Shown in pieces: positions 1 through 10,278 of a stretch of 64,000 nucleotides of DNA (the stretch's first letter is position 1; every line of letters starts with the position of its first letter). Below the pieces are notes generated by a model. That model was not told where the DNA came from and made no database searches. It saw only the letters and a program-made list of their open reading frames with translations. This DNA comes from Enterobacter mori LMG 25706. GTDB lineage: Bacteria; Pseudomonadota; Gammaproteobacteria; Enterobacterales; Enterobacteriaceae. A program made the position numbers and the translations under genes. The stretch covers positions 1-64,000 of the forward strand of contig NZ_GL890775.1 in the NCBI RefSeq assembly GCF_000211415.1, given 5' to 3'.

Positions 1-1
1 C

Positions 2-3000
2 GATGCGGCGCTGGACGACGTGGGCACCGTACAGGGCACCCTGTCTAACGGCAGCAGCACCGACGACCCGACGCCCACCCTGAGCGGCAAGGCGGAAGCG
101 GGCAGCACCGTGAAGATCTACGATCTGAACGGCCTGCTGGGCGAAGTGACGGCGAAAGCTGACGGCACCTGGAGCTTCTCACCGTTTGCGAAACTGCCGG
201 AAGGCGAGCACCGCTTCCACGTGACGGCGACGGACAAGGCGGGCAACACCAGTGCAGATTCAGACGACTTCGTCCTGACCCTGGACTACACCGCCCCGGA
301 TGCGAGCAAGCTGGCTATTACCGAAGTCTACGACGACGTGAAAGCGTCAGGCGTGGTGGCTTCCGGCGGGGAAACCGACGATAACCGTCCGCTGATCAAG
401 GGTACCGGCGCAGAGCCAGGCAACACCATCACCGTGTACAACGGCGACAAGGTGATTGGCACCGCGAAGGTACAGGCAGACGGCACCTGGTCCCTCGAAC
501 CGACCACCCCGCTGCCGGACGGCAAATACACCCTGACGGCGAAAGAGACCGACAGCGTGGGCAACGTCTCCGGCCCGTCCGCGGAATACGTCATCAACGT
601 GGCCACCGTGCCGCCGCAGGCGCCGACGCTGGACACCGTGTATGACGACGTGGCACCGCACGCCGACTACCTGCAGAAGGGCGACGTCACCAACGACACC
701 ACCCCGACCCTGAGCGGCAGCAGCGGCGTGATCGGCGGCACCATCAGCATCTACGATAACGGTCGCCTGATTGGCACCGCCACCGTGGGCAGCAACGGCA
801 GCTGGAGCTTCACGCCGGATACGGCGCTGGCTGACGGCAATCACAGCTTCACCGCCCCCGTCACCGACGGCGTGGGACGCACCAGTGAGCCAACCGGCGG
901 CTTCGGTATCGTGGTGGATACAAAAGCACCGGACGCGGCCTCTGACCTGCTGGTCACCGACAACGTCGGCGCCTACCAGGGCCCGGTCGTGAGCGGCGAC
1001 ACCACCGATGACAACACCCCGACCCTGAGCGGCAAGGCCGAGCCGGGCAGCACGGTGAACATCATCGACAACGGCCAGGTTATCGGCTCCACGAAGGTGA
1101 ACCCGGACGGTACCTGGAGCTTCACCCCGGATCAGGCGCTCTCCAACGGCGAGCATGACCTGACCACCACCGTGACCGATCCGTCAGGCAACACCGGACC
1201 GGAAGGGTCGCACGTGGTCATCACCGTTGACGTGGTCCCGGGCAAGGTGGAAATCACCGGCGTGACCGACGCCCTCGGCAGCGTGACCGGCAGCCTGTCC
1301 CAGAACGCGGTCACCGACGATACCCGTCCGCAGATCAGCGGCACGGCGAAGGCGGGCAGCACCGTAACCATCATGGACGGCAGCAACGTGCTGGGCACCA
1401 CCACCGCGGGCGCGGACGGCACCTGGAGCTTCACGCCGAGCGTGGATCTGGGTCGCGGCGAGCACAGCTTCACCGCCACGGCGAAGGATCCGATGGGCAA
1501 CGAGTCAAGCAGCAGCAGCTGGACCGTGACCATCGATACCGATGCGCCGGTGAAACCGACCATCGACGCGGCGCTGGACGACGTGGGCACCGTGCAGGGT
1601 AACCTGGCGAACGGCGGCAGCACCGACGACCCGACGCCAACCCTGAGCGGCAAGGCGGAAGCGGGCAGCACCGTGAAGATCTACGATCAGAACGGCCTGC
1701 TGGGCGAAGTGACGGCGAAAGCCGACGGCACCTGGAGCTTCTCACCGGTCGCGAAACTGCCGGAAGGCGAGCACCGCTTCCACGTGACGGCGACGGACAA
1801 GGCGGGTAATACCAGCGCAGCGTCCGACGATTTCGTGCTGACCCTGGACTACACCGCACCGGATGCAAGCAAAGTGAGCATCACTGACGTGGTGGATGAC
1901 TTTGGTTCTGTGACCGGCTCCGTGACGTCAGGCGGTAAGACTGACGATAACACGCCGCTGATCAAAGGCACCGGCGCGGAAGCGGGCAACACCATCACCG
2001 TGTACAACGGCGACAAGGTGATTGGCACCGCCAAAGTGCAGGCAGACGGCACCTGGGAACTGCAGGTCACCAAGGCGCTGCCTGACGGCACCTATAACCT
2101 GACGGTTAAAGAGACCGACAGCGTGGGTAACACCACGGCGGCTTCACCGGAATACATTATTCAGATCGATGCAGGCGGTCAGCCGCTGCCACCGACCCTG
2201 AGCAGTGTCGAAGATGACGTCGCGCCGCATACAGGTCCATTGCAGAAGGATGCGACAACCAACGACAACACCCTGCTTCTGACAGGTACTGCGGAAGCCA
2301 ACGTGACGGTTCGCATTTACGGCGGCCCGAACGGCACCACCTTACTGGGTGAAACGCAGGCTGATGCCCAGGGTAAATGGAGCTTCAACACGCCGAAACT
2401 GGCAGACGGTATCCATACGTTTGTGGCGGAAGCCATTAACGACATCGGACAGGTGAGCCCGCAAACCGGCGGATTCCCGGTCACGGTGGATACCAGCGCG
2501 CCGGGCGAAGTCACTGGCTTCATCGTTAGCGATAACGAAGGCCCGAAGACTGGCGTATTGTCCAATGGCGACACCACTGACGATGCGACGCCGACCATCA
2601 GCGGTAAAGCAGAGCCTGGCAGCGTTGTTCACGTCTACGTGAACGGTCAGGAAAACGGCGCCGCGGTGGCAGATGCTAACGGTAACTGGACCTACACCAC
2701 CGGTTCACTGGCGGATGGGGAATACACCTTCACCGCGCGCGCTGAGGATTCAGCGGGCAACCTGGGTGCAGAAAATGCTGGCGTCACCGTCACGCTTGAT
2801 ACCTCCAGCGTACCGGTCACTATCGTTCGCGTGATGGACGATAAAGGCACCGTAACTGGCGAACTGAAGGCCAATGACGTGACTGACGATGCCCGTCCGG
2901 ACATTATCGGTAAGGCAAAAGCAGGCAGCATCGTGACCATCAAAGATGGCAGCGTGGTGCTGGGCACCGTGACGGCAGATGCCAGCGGTAACTGGACATT

Positions 3001-6000
3001 CACCCCAACCAGCGATCTGGGCGATGGCGTACATAACATTACGGCGACCGCTAAAGATCTGACCGGTAAAGAGGATACCTCCAGCACCTTCAGCTTCGAA
3101 ATTGACAGTAAAGCACCGAATCGTCCGAGCATTGATTACGCGGAAGATCAGGTGGGTACCGTTAAGGACGACCTGACCAGCAACGACGTGACTGACGATC
3201 CGCAGCCAATCCTGCACGGTACGGCCGAAGCGAACAGCACCGTCAACATCTACTCCGTTGATGGCACGCTGTTGGGTTCAGTCACCGCGAACAGCAGCGG
3301 CGCGTGGAACTTCAAGCCGGGCAGTAAGTTGCCAGAAGGGAAAAACACCTTCTATGTGACGGCGACGGATAAAGCCGGAAACGTCAGCGACAAGTCTGCG
3401 GACTTCGTGCTGACCACCGACTACACCGCGCCGGATGCGAGCAAAGTGACCATTGATTCCGTCACGGATAACGTGGGTAACGTTCAGGGGATTGTGGCGG
3501 ATGGCGGCGTTCTGGACGATTCACGTCCGGTGATCCGCGGCTCTGGTGCTGAAGTGGGCAACGTCATTACGGTCTACACCACCGATAAAGACGGCAACAC
3601 GAAGGTACTGGGTACCACCACGGTTGATCAGAACGGCAAATGGGAACTGACGCCATCTGAGTCCCTGTACGGTGACTCCATCAACAAACTAACCGTGACG
3701 GAAACCGATCGGGTTGGCAACGTGGCGAAACCGGCTGACAGCTATGATGTCATTATGTCCGATACCCCGGATGCACCAGCGATCGTTAACGTTCTGGACG
3801 ATACCGGCACAACCGTTATCAACCTGGCCAACAATGCGTTGACCAAAGACGATACGCCGACCCTGAACGGGACTGCGGACGGTGCTGCGGGCGATACGAT
3901 CACCCTCTACAACGGCAGTCAGGTTGTAGGTAAAACAACGCTGAACAGCGATGGCACCTGGAGCTTCACGCCATCTCCGGCACTGGCTGACGGTAGCTAC
4001 ACCTTTACGGTGACCAATACCAACAGCGCGGGTCAGGAGAGCGATCGCAGCGGTTCGTTCACGGTAACCATTGATTCAACAGCACCGAATCCGGTTTCCG
4101 GCCTGCAGGTGTCTGACGATCAGGGTGCCTGGAAAGGTCAGTTGACCGAGGGCATGACCACGGACGACAACAAACCGACCTTCACCGGTAAAGCGGAGCA
4201 GGGCAGTACGGTCACTATCTATGATAATGGCCAGGCGATCGGTTCAGTCATCGTCACCAACCCTGACGGTAGCTGGCAGTTCACCCCGTCCACGCCGCTG
4301 GTTGATGGCGAACACCAGTTCGCGACTCAGGTAACGGATCCGGCGGGTAACAGCAGTGCGATCGTTGACGATATCACCGTTAACGTCTCCACGGGCGCAA
4401 GCTATCTGCAGCTGCTGCAGGTGGTGGATGATGTCCAGGAAGCGGGTGGTTCTCGCGTGCTTCGCGATGGTGAAGTCACGAACGATAGCCAGGTACAGCT
4501 GGTCGGTAAGGCGACGGCAGGCAGCACCATTATCATCACCGACGTCGGTGGCGTTCAGCTGGGTACCGTGAAAGCGGATGCCAATGGTAACTGGGAATTC
4601 ACACCGATGAGTAGCCTGAGCGATGGCGCGCATACCCTGCGCATCACCGGGACCGATCCGTCGAATAACCCGCTCACGCCGATCGACTTCGATCTGGTTG
4701 TGGACACGGTTGCGCCTGTCGCACCGGTTATTACCAACGTGCTGGACGATGTGGATCCGGTTCAGGGTTCCGTTGTTCACGGCAAGCCGACCAACGACAC
4801 CGCGCCGGAAATTACCGGTACGGCAGAGAAGGGCAGCACGGTGAATGTGTACCATCAGGTGGATGCGACAACCCGCATTCTGCTGGGTACCGCCGTGGCC
4901 GATAGCACAACGGGTCAATGGACGCTGCAAATCAGCGACGCGAACAAGCTGGCTGAAGGCACCTGGAATCTGGTTGCAACCTCCACGGATGCAGCAGGCA
5001 ACGTCAGTGCGCCGAGCAACACCTGGACGATTGTTGTCGATACCACCGTGTCTGACGCGGTTATCAATATCAGCTCGATCTCGGAAGACCGTGGCGCTTC
5101 AGACGCTGACTTCATCACCAACGATAACACGCTGTTGATTAACGGTGAGCTGAACAAAGCCCTGCAGGCGGATGAGTGGGTTGAGATTAGCCTCGACAAC
5201 GGTGCAACCTGGATGCGTGCCTCAACGGTAACCGGCACCTCCTGGACTGTGGATATGCAGAGCACGCCGCTGAACGATGGTGCGTACACCATTCAGGCTC
5301 GCGTGGTGGATAACGCCGGTAACGTCGGCAGCACCGATTCTCAGGCGCTGCAGGTGGCATCGGGCGGCAGTGACATGAACGGTCTGTCTACGACAACCAA
5401 AGTGACGACCGATACCAGCCATGGTCTGACGACAGGGGATCACTTCAGTCATGCCGCAACGGCGACTAACGGCGACATGGTCACCCGTGACCGTACCGTC
5501 ACCCTTAGCGGTAACCTGAGCGCGGCGCTGCAGGCTGGCGAACATCTGCAGATCTCTCTGGATAACGGGAAGACCTGGAAAACGCTGGCACTCAACGGCC
5601 CGAGCTGGAGCTATGAACTGCCGGAAGTGACGGCAAGCACCACCCACAGCTTCAAGCTGCAGGTGATTGACGTCGCGGGTAACCCGGGTACGAACACGCA
5701 GTTTGCGGATAGCTACAATGTGGTCATCGATCTGGATTCGCCTGATGCCATCACGATGGCGCCGGATGTGCCTCAGCACACCAGCACGGGAGATTCGTTC
5801 ACCTTCTCCAGCGGTCAGTATGGTCGCGTTGAAGCGGGTGCGATTGTCTCTCTGGTGAGCGACGTCAACAGCAACGGCACCTATCAGGAAGGCCTGGATC
5901 AGATCATCGGCTTCGCGAAAGCAAACGCCGACGGCTCCTGGAGCCTGAATACGACCCTGCCTGCGGGCGCGCATAACCTGGCCTTTGTGGTCTGGGACGA

Positions 6001-8440
6001 GGCGGGCAACCGCTCAAGCATGAGCGCAAGCACCAGCACGGGCGTCACCGAAGGTGGTGGTAGTACGCTGATTGAACAGACCTGGGGAGGTACAACCGAT
6101 GCGGACAGCCGCGGCCTGAACGCCGCTGCGGTCACCATCAGCCAGGACGGTTTGTGGTCATTCTTCCAGAGTGCCCGCGGCACGTCAGGAAGCACAACAG
6201 CTAACGCCGGACGTGTCTATGACTCCGTCACGCGTGAAGACTACGATTCGACGTACCTTGCGCAGCCGTCCACCGGAAACGGTGCGGGCTATAACGTTGA
6301 TGACCCGTCTTACAGTCGCTATATCAACTCGGCAGCCTTTGCGGACATTAACCGTGATGGCTATGCCGACGTGATGTCGCAGGTCAGTAGCTATGGTAAC
6401 GCGGGTCGCACCGCCTACTGGTTGCAGAACGCCGATGGTAGTTACTCTGCGAAGGCACTGGATCAAGGCACTCTGAACCACCTCGGTGGCGTGATTTCCT
6501 ATGACCGTGAAGGTGATGGTTATCTGGACTTTGTGCTGGGTGACTCGGAAGCGGACTCCATCTCGTTCATCAAGAATGAGCAGGGTACGCTGAGTTACGA
6601 GGACAACGCCGGCTTCTCTGACGGACACCCAGGCGGGGCATTGCCAACGGCGTTGAGCGTGCTGCACGAAGTGGGCGCTGTGGATATCGATAATAACGGT
6701 ACCGTAGATATTACGGCACATATCGACTACAACGGCGCAGGCACCTTAGTCGGTAATACCTCACGTGGCTTGGGTATTTTGTACAACCAGATGACGGGAT
6801 CATCGAAGACTAACTTCGGTGAAGTGGGCTACTACGCGAACGTGTTCCGTAACGACGGTCATGAGGACTACGGAAACCTGTCTATCTCCATGACCTATGC
6901 GGATTACAACAACGATGGTTGGCTGGATCTGTTCCTGAGCCGTGGTTCGAAGGGCAGTTCTAACAGCGACGAGAGCCGTATCTATCTTAACGATGGTACC
7001 GGCAAGCTCAATGCAACCGACAGTCAGGCGCAGTGGTTTGGCGATAACGTTGATGGCGGTACGTCGCTGGCAGTGGACTGGAACCACGACGGTAAGATGG
7101 ACATCATCGAAGTGCCGCGCTCTGGCGTGACAGGCTCGCCAATGCTGTATACCAATACCGGCAGCAACAACTGGGGGACCAATAAGGTTAGCCTGACGGG
7201 GAGCACGACGTTCAACAACATGACCGGTGCCGTGGCGCTTGACTACGACTGGGACGGTTCGATGGACCTGGTGCTGTACCGTTCGGGTGCGGACGCTGAT
7301 GTGGTGGCAAGAGACGATGCGGGACGCACGATGCTGGTGAAAAACACCAATATCGCGGCGGACGGCACCAGCCTGCAGATCCGTATTGTTGACGGTAACG
7401 GCATCAATACCTTCTACAGCAACACCGTGAAGCTCTATAACTCGGCGGGCGAGCTTGTCGCTACCCAGCTGATTAACCCGCAGTCCTCCGGCTCCAGCAA
7501 CAGTATGGGTCTGGTGAGCTTCTTCGGACTGGATCCGAACGAAGTTTACTCCGTGCAGATGCTGCGTATTACCGACGGTAAAGCGGATCACGTTGGCGCA
7601 ACGGGCAGCATTGGCGGTTACACCAACGGTACGGTGAATGAGAACTGGAGCGGCCTGACAACAGGTAAAGCCCACGACTCCTACGTGCTGACGGCGGAAA
7701 GCGGCAGTGCCACGAACAACACCACTGGCAACAGCGGGATCGTGGGTACGGGCTATAACGACACCTTCTTCGGTTCGGCGGGTAACGACACCTACAACGG
7801 TGGCGGCGGCTGGAACCAGATTGTGAGCGGCAAGCCGGTCTGGAGTGAAACTGCAGGTATGGACGTTGTTGACTACAGCCGTTCTACCAGTGCGGTTAAC
7901 GCCAACCTGTGGACAGGTACTGCAACCGGTAACGGCACCGATAAGCTCCTCAGTATTGAGGGACTGGTCGGGTCAAACCAGCAGGATACCTTCACGGATA
8001 ACTCCGCGAACAACCTGTTCGAAGGTCGTGGTGGCAATGATGCCTTCTACCTGGTCAACGGCGGTAACGATACGCTGATGTACAAGGTGCTGGCAGGAAT
8101 GTCTAACGACGGTAGTGGCGGCAACGGCCACGACACGATCCACGGCTTCAAGGTGGGTAATCTGGTGAAAGACAGTGATGCAGATCTGCTCGATATGAGC
8201 GAACTGCTTGACTACAAGGGCTCTGTCTCCTTCTTCGAGGACGATGGAAAACTGGAGCTGGATTATTCCTCTCGCGGCGTGCTTGATTACGTCAAGGTGG
8301 AGGTTGTCGGAAGCGATACCGTGATCAGTATCGACCGTGACGGTCAGGGCGGACAACACGGCTTCACGCAGGTTGTCACACTGGCTGACGTTCAAACCGA
8401 TCTGGTTACGCTGCTGCAGAATAACCAAATAATGATGTAA
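2..8440 (+). CDS. Giant BapA/SiiE-like adhesin, type I secreted (5' end outside window)
   Basis: The frame is open from base 2, so the gene starts upstream; 2,812 residues are visible. About 16 Ig-like domains of roughly 100 residues fill residues 1-1680, each with a TPTLSGKAEAGSTV-type strand, a DGTWSFTP strand and a TDxAGN turn. Two to three more divergent Ig-like domains reach about residue 2020. Six calcium-loop FG-GAP-like motifs follow at about 2100-2430 (DINRDGYAD, DYNNDGWLD, DYDWDGSMD and others), then RTX-like GNDTYNGGGG segments and a C-terminal domain like that of VCA0849-type type I secretion substrates. A surface adhesin for biofilm or host attachment is the family role. It ends at a strong terminator. 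Its exporter is probably the minus-strand type I system at 35.3-40.6 kb. Early repeats are nearly identical in DNA, later ones have diverged. Confidence 0.9.
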   Translation, partial: DAALDDVGTVQGTLSNGSSTDDPTPTLSGKAEAGSTVKIYDLNGLLGEVTAKADGTWSFSPFAKLPEGEHRFHVTATDKAGNTSADSDDFVLTLDYTAPDASKLAITEVYDDVKASGVVASGGETDDNRPLIKGTGAEPGNTITVYNGDKVIGTAKVQADGTWSLEPTTPLPDGKYTLTAKETDSVGNVSGPSAEYVINVATVPPQAPTLDTVYDDVAPHADYLQKGDVTNDTTPTLSGSSGVIGGTISIYDNGRLIGTATVGSNGSWSFTPDTALADGNHSFTAPVTDGVGRTSEPTGGFGIVVDTKAPDAASDLLVTDNVGAYQGPVVSGDTTDDNTPTLSGKAEPGSTVNIIDNGQVIGSTKVNPDGTWSFTPDQALSNGEHDLTTTVTDPSGNTGPEGSHVVITVDVVPGKVEITGVTDALGSVTGSLSQNAVTDDTRPQISGTAKAGSTVTIMDGSNVLGTTTAGADGTWSFTPSVDLGRGEHSFTATAKDPMGNESSSSSWTVTIDTDAPVKPTIDAALDDVGTVQGNLANGGSTDDPTPTLSGKAEAGSTVKIYDQNGLLGEVTAKADGTWSFSPVAKLPEGEHRFHVTATDKAGNTSAASDDFVLTLDYTAPDASKVSITDVVDDFGSVTGSVTSGGKTDDNTPLIKGTGAEAGNTITVYNGDKVIGTAKVQADGTWELQVTKALPDGTYNLTVKETDSVGNTTAASPEYIIQIDAGGQPLPPTLSSVEDDVAPHTGPLQKDATTNDNTLLLTGTAEANVTVRIYGGPNGTTLLGETQADAQGKWSFNTPKLADGIHTFVAEAINDIGQVSPQTGGFPVTVDTSAPGEVTGFIVSDNEGPKTGVLSNGDTTDDATPTISGKAEPGSVVHVYVNGQENGAAVADANGNWTYTTGSLADGEYTFTARAEDSAGNLGAENAGVTVTLDTSSVPVTIVRVMDDKGTVTGELKANDVTDDARPDIIGKAKAGSIVTIKDGSVVLGTVTADASGNWTFTPTSDLGDGVHNITATAKDLTGKEDTSSTFSFEIDSKAPNRPSIDYAEDQVGTVKDDLTSNDVTDDPQPILHGTAEANSTVNIYSVDGTLLGSVTANSSGAWNFKPGSKLPEGKNTFYVTATDKAGNVSDKSADFVLTTDYTAPDASKVTIDSVTDNVGNVQGIVADGGVLDDSRPVIRGSGAEVGNVITVYTTDKDGNTKVLGTTTVDQNGKWELTPSESLYGDSINKLTVTETDRVGNVAKPADSYDVIMSDTPDAPAIVNVLDDTGTTVINLANNALTKDDTPTLNGTADGAAGDTITLYNGSQVVGKTTLNSDGTWSFTPSPALADGSYTFTVTNTNSAGQESDRSGSFTVTIDSTAPNPVSGLQVSDDQGAWKGQLTEGMTTDDNKPTFTGKAEQGSTVTIYDNGQAIGSVIVTNPDGSWQFTPSTPLVDGEHQFATQVTDPAGNSSAIVDDITVNVSTGASYLQLLQVVDDVQEAGGSRVLRDGEVTNDSQVQLVGKATAGSTIIITDVGGVQLGTVKADANGNWEFTPMSSLSDGAHTLRITGTDPSNNPLTPIDFDLVVDTVAPVAPVITNVLDDVDPVQGSVVHGKPTNDTAPEITGTAEKGSTVNVYHQVDATTRILLGTAVADSTTGQWTLQISDANKLAEGTWNLVATSTDAAGNVSAPSNTWTIVVDTTVSDAVINISSISEDRGASDADFITNDNTLLINGELNKALQADEWVEISLDNGATWMRASTVTGTSWTVDMQSTPLNDGAYTIQARVVDNAGNVGSTDSQALQVASGGSDMNGLSTTTKVTTDTSHGLTTGDHFSHAATATNGDMVTRDRTVTLSGNLSAALQAGEHLQISLDNGKTWKTLALNGPSWSYELPEVTASTTHSFKLQVIDVAGNPGTNTQFADSYNVVIDLDSPDAITMAPDVPQHTSTGDSFTFSSGQYGRVEAGAIVSLVSDVNSNGTYQEGLDQIIGFAKANADGSWSLNTTLPAGAHNLAFVVWDEAGNRSSMSASTSTGVTEGGGSTLIEQTWGGTTDADSRGLNAAAVTISQDGLWSFFQSARGTSGSTTANAGRVYDSVTREDYDSTYLAQPSTGNGAGYNVDDPSYSRYINSAAFADINRDGYADVMSQVSSYGNAGRTAYWLQNADGSYSAKALDQGTLNHLGGVISYDREGDGYLDFVLGDSEADSISFIKNEQGTLSYEDNAGFSDGHPGGALPTALSVLHEVGAVDIDNNGTVDITAHIDYNGAGTLVGNTSRGLGILYNQMTGSSKTNFGEVGYYANVFRNDGHEDYGNLSISMTYADYNNDGWLDLFLSRGSKGSSNSDESRIYLNDGTGKLNATDSQAQWFGDNVDGGTSLAVDWNHDGKMDIIEVPRSGVTGSPMLYTNTGSNNWGTNKVSLTGSTTFNNMTGAVALDYDWDGSMDLVLYRSGADADVVARDDAGRTMLVKNTNIAADGTSLQIRIVDGNGINTFYSNTVKLYNSAGELVATQLINPQSSGSSNSMGLVSFFGLDPNEVYSVQMLRITDGKADHVGATGSIGGYTNGTVNENWSGLTTGKAHDSYVLTAESGSATNNTTGNSGIVGTGYNDTFFGSAGNDTYNGGGGWNQIVSGKPVWSETAGMDVVDYSRSTSAVNANLWTGTATGNGTDKLLSIEGLVGSNQQDTFTDNSANNLFEGRGGNDAFYLVNGGNDTLMYKVLAGMSNDGSGGNGHDTIHGFKVGNLVKDSDADLLDMSELLDYKGSVSFFEDDGKLELDYSSRGVLDYVKVEVVGSDTVISIDRDGQGGQHGFTQVVTLADVQTDLVTLLQNNQIMM

Positions 8441-8446
8441 CCCAGT

Positions 8447-8480
8447 AAAGCCCGCCATCTTCGGATGGCGGGCTTTCTGC
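8447..8480 (+). terminator. Intrinsic terminator after the adhesin gene
   Basis: A perfect 12-bp stem (AAAGCCCGCCAT / ATGGCGGGCTTT) with a short CTTCGG-type loop begins 7 bases after the adhesin stop codon. The T tract is short. Confidence 0.85.
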
Positions 8481-8530
8481 GCATATCTGAAGTTATACGA
8501 TCAATCACTGGGTGAATCAGGAATTTGAAA

Positions 8531-9472
8531 ATGAAAATAACCCCTCGGAATTTTAAAAAAATAAACCTGGCGTTCTGTGTCGCTGCTGCATTAAGTGCAT
8601 TTATGGCCAACCCTGCTTATTCTGCTGAAAAAGTGGAAAAGGCCATCGATTTACCGGTAGTGATCAAACCGACGCCAAAAAATACGGCACCGCAACCTTA
8701 TCGTCCGGTGGCGGGCGTGACGCCTGAGCTGGCACAGGTTGTCGTCTATTACCCGCAGGGCACGGTTCCTGCAATGATCTATGTGGACCGCGAGCTGCAG
8801 TCCGTGTTGTTACCAGGACAGTTTACCGTCCTGTGTGCGGCACCGGGCGCGCACACGGTGGAGTCATTCTTCAACGATTACCCGACGTATCAGGGCAAGC
8901 AAAACCCTCAGCAGCAGTTGAGCACCGAAAGCGCGCAGACCTATTTTATTCAGGTTAATCCGGGCACCGCGGGCAATACAGCGGCGCTGGAGGAACGTTC
9001 GCGTGCGGAAACGCTTCTGAAAAATATGCACAAGCAGAGCAAAATTATTAACCGTGCATCTCAGGTCAAACCCTGTGATTACGTTAATAACACCGGCGTA
9101 GTGCTCATTCAGGAACAGGTGTTGTTCCGCTTTGCGGCGAGCAACTCGGCGGGAATTTTTGCAGAATCTCGTCGCAAGCTGGATGACGTGGTGAAGTTTA
9201 TCCGTCAGGCGAATAACGTACGCGAGATCCAGGTTGTGGGCTATACCGATGCGATTGGCAGCCGTGAGGCCAACCAGCGTCTGTCTGAAGCACGTGCGAA
9301 TACCGTTCGTTCGTTGCTGATCGAGAAAGGGATCAAGCCAGAGATGATCAACAACACCGTTGGCCAGGGCGTGGCGCAGAGCGCTGAAGGCTGCGGTACA
9401 AATGCCAACCAGCAGGCAGCAGGCTGTAACGTTAACAGCCGTCGTGTGGAAATTTTAGTGAAAAGCCACTAA
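8531..9472 (+). CDS. OmpA-family outer-membrane/periplasmic protein
   Basis: The protein has 313 residues. It starts with a signal peptide ending near NPAYSA. A middle domain of unknown type runs to about residue 190, and the C-terminal 110 residues are an OmpA-like peptidoglycan-binding domain (LFRFAASNSAGI, then VVGYTDAIGSREANQRLSEARA and NSRRVEI). The ATG at 8531 is preferred over an in-frame TTG at 8525, because the AGGA at 8519-8522 is well spaced only from the ATG. It lies between two terminators and so is probably transcribed alone, directly behind the adhesin. OmpA-like proteins are often found beside Bap/Lap adhesin loci; a role in anchoring or stabilising the exporter or adhesin is inference. 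Two cysteines near the C-terminus (CGTN, GCNV) may form a disulphide. Confidence 0.85.
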   Translation: MKITPRNFKKINLAFCVAAALSAFMANPAYSAEKVEKAIDLPVVIKPTPKNTAPQPYRPVAGVTPELAQVVVYYPQGTVPAMIYVDRELQSVLLPGQFTVLCAAPGAHTVESFFNDYPTYQGKQNPQQQLSTESAQTYFIQVNPGTAGNTAALEERSRAETLLKNMHKQSKIINRASQVKPCDYVNNTGVVLIQEQVLFRFAASNSAGIFAESRRKLDDVVKFIRQANNVREIQVVGYTDAIGSREANQRLSEARANTVRSLLIEKGIKPEMINNTVGQGVAQSAEGCGTNANQQAAGCNVNSRRVEILVKSH

Positions 9473-9487
9473 GCCGCGTGTATGACT

Positions 9488-9524
9488 AAAATACGGATCG
9501 CAGAGATGCTATCCGTATTTTTTT
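9488..9524 (+). terminator. Intrinsic terminator after the OmpA-family gene
   Basis: The stem pairs AAAATACGGAT with ATCCGTATTTTT around a 12-base loop and runs straight into a T tract, 15 bases after the stop codon. It may also serve the convergent regulator gene. Confidence 0.85.
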
Positions 9525-9563
9525 AGTGGTATATCAAAGAGAAAGGTTCTGAAAAACGAGGTG

Positions 9564-10259
9564 TCATGCAAACTGTGGTTCGTGGGTTTTGATCTTCGCA
9601 TTGGTGTACTGCTTTTTCTTTTCTCTGATTATCTCATGCTCAATTGACGCTTTAATGATCTCTCCGCAGGAGTATATTTTCTTTAAAGAGTTAAAGCCCA
9701 GCTGTTTCATTATGTTGTTGGTGTACGTATAGGTGGTTTTGGGCTTAATGTTGTGCACGATACTGATATCATCAATGGAATAACCCGCAATCATCAGCTT
9801 TAACACACAGAACTCCATATGCGTCAGTTCGATGTATTTCTTGATAATCTTGTTTTTGCTTGGGTGACGCTGAGTATGCATTTTTTTTATGATCTCATCG
9901 TTCGTGAGATTGTTGATATTCACCAGACGATGCTTGTAATGAGAGCAAATGCAGGAAAACAGCTCCGGAAAAATATCCGAGTGATAAGCAATAATGATTT
10001 CTGAAATGGCTGCATTATTTGTTTTTCTACGTAGGGAAATCAACCAGTGGAAATAAACAATATTGCTGTATATGGAATCAGGTAAAACCAGGTACAACGT
10101 ATAAAAAGACCCTCTCCTGATCTCCTTCGCCCAGGCAAACAAGTTTCTTTGGTCATCAAACGAGATAATTTTCTCTTTACTGAATGTACCGGATAGCAAG
10201 TGACTCAGGCCGATGTTACTGAAGTTACATCGGGATAAAATAACTCTGGAGGTATCCAT
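9564..10259 (-). CDS. LuxR/GerE-type transcriptional regulator
   Basis: The 231-residue protein ends in a LuxR-type helix-turn-helix at about residues 150-215 (LTHMEFCVLKLMIAGYSIDDI, then TTYTYTNNIMKQLGF). Its N-terminal 140 residues match no receiver or autoinducer domain that I recognise. The start codon follows an AAGGAA ribosome site. It is convergent with the OmpA-family gene and its promoter side faces an ERIC element and the polysaccharide export operon. By position it may control the adhesin, the export trio, or both, as comparable orphan LuxR proteins do for capsules and fimbriae. It is related in layout, but not in the N-terminal cysteine motif, to the two regulators at 40.9-42.4 kb. 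Confidence 0.75.
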   Translation of the reverse strand: MDTSRVILSRCNFSNIGLSHLLSGTFSKEKIISFDDQRNLFAWAKEIRRGSFYTLYLVLPDSIYSNIVYFHWLISLRRKTNNAAISEIIIAYHSDIFPELFSCICSHYKHRLVNINNLTNDEIIKKMHTQRHPSKNKIIKKYIELTHMEFCVLKLMIAGYSIDDISIVHNIKPKTTYTYTNNIMKQLGFNSLKKIYSCGEIIKASIEHEIIREKKKQYTNAKIKTHEPQFA

Positions 10260-10278
10260 GGGTATTCCTTTAGTGAAC

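Noticed and set aside
4244..4930. Open frames opposite the adhesin repeats
   Set aside because: They repeat with the Ig-like domains, so they reflect codon composition of the repeats and not separate genes.
2..5045. Regular repeats that might suggest a CRISPR or satellite array
   Set aside because: The period is about 300 bases within an unbroken reading frame encoding Ig-like domains; there are no short identical repeats with unique spacers.
9564..10259. Third member of the four-cysteine regulator family
   Set aside because: It is LuxR-type and lies in the same island, but its N-terminus lacks the C-x2-C-x3-C-x12-C motif and the shared central segments.
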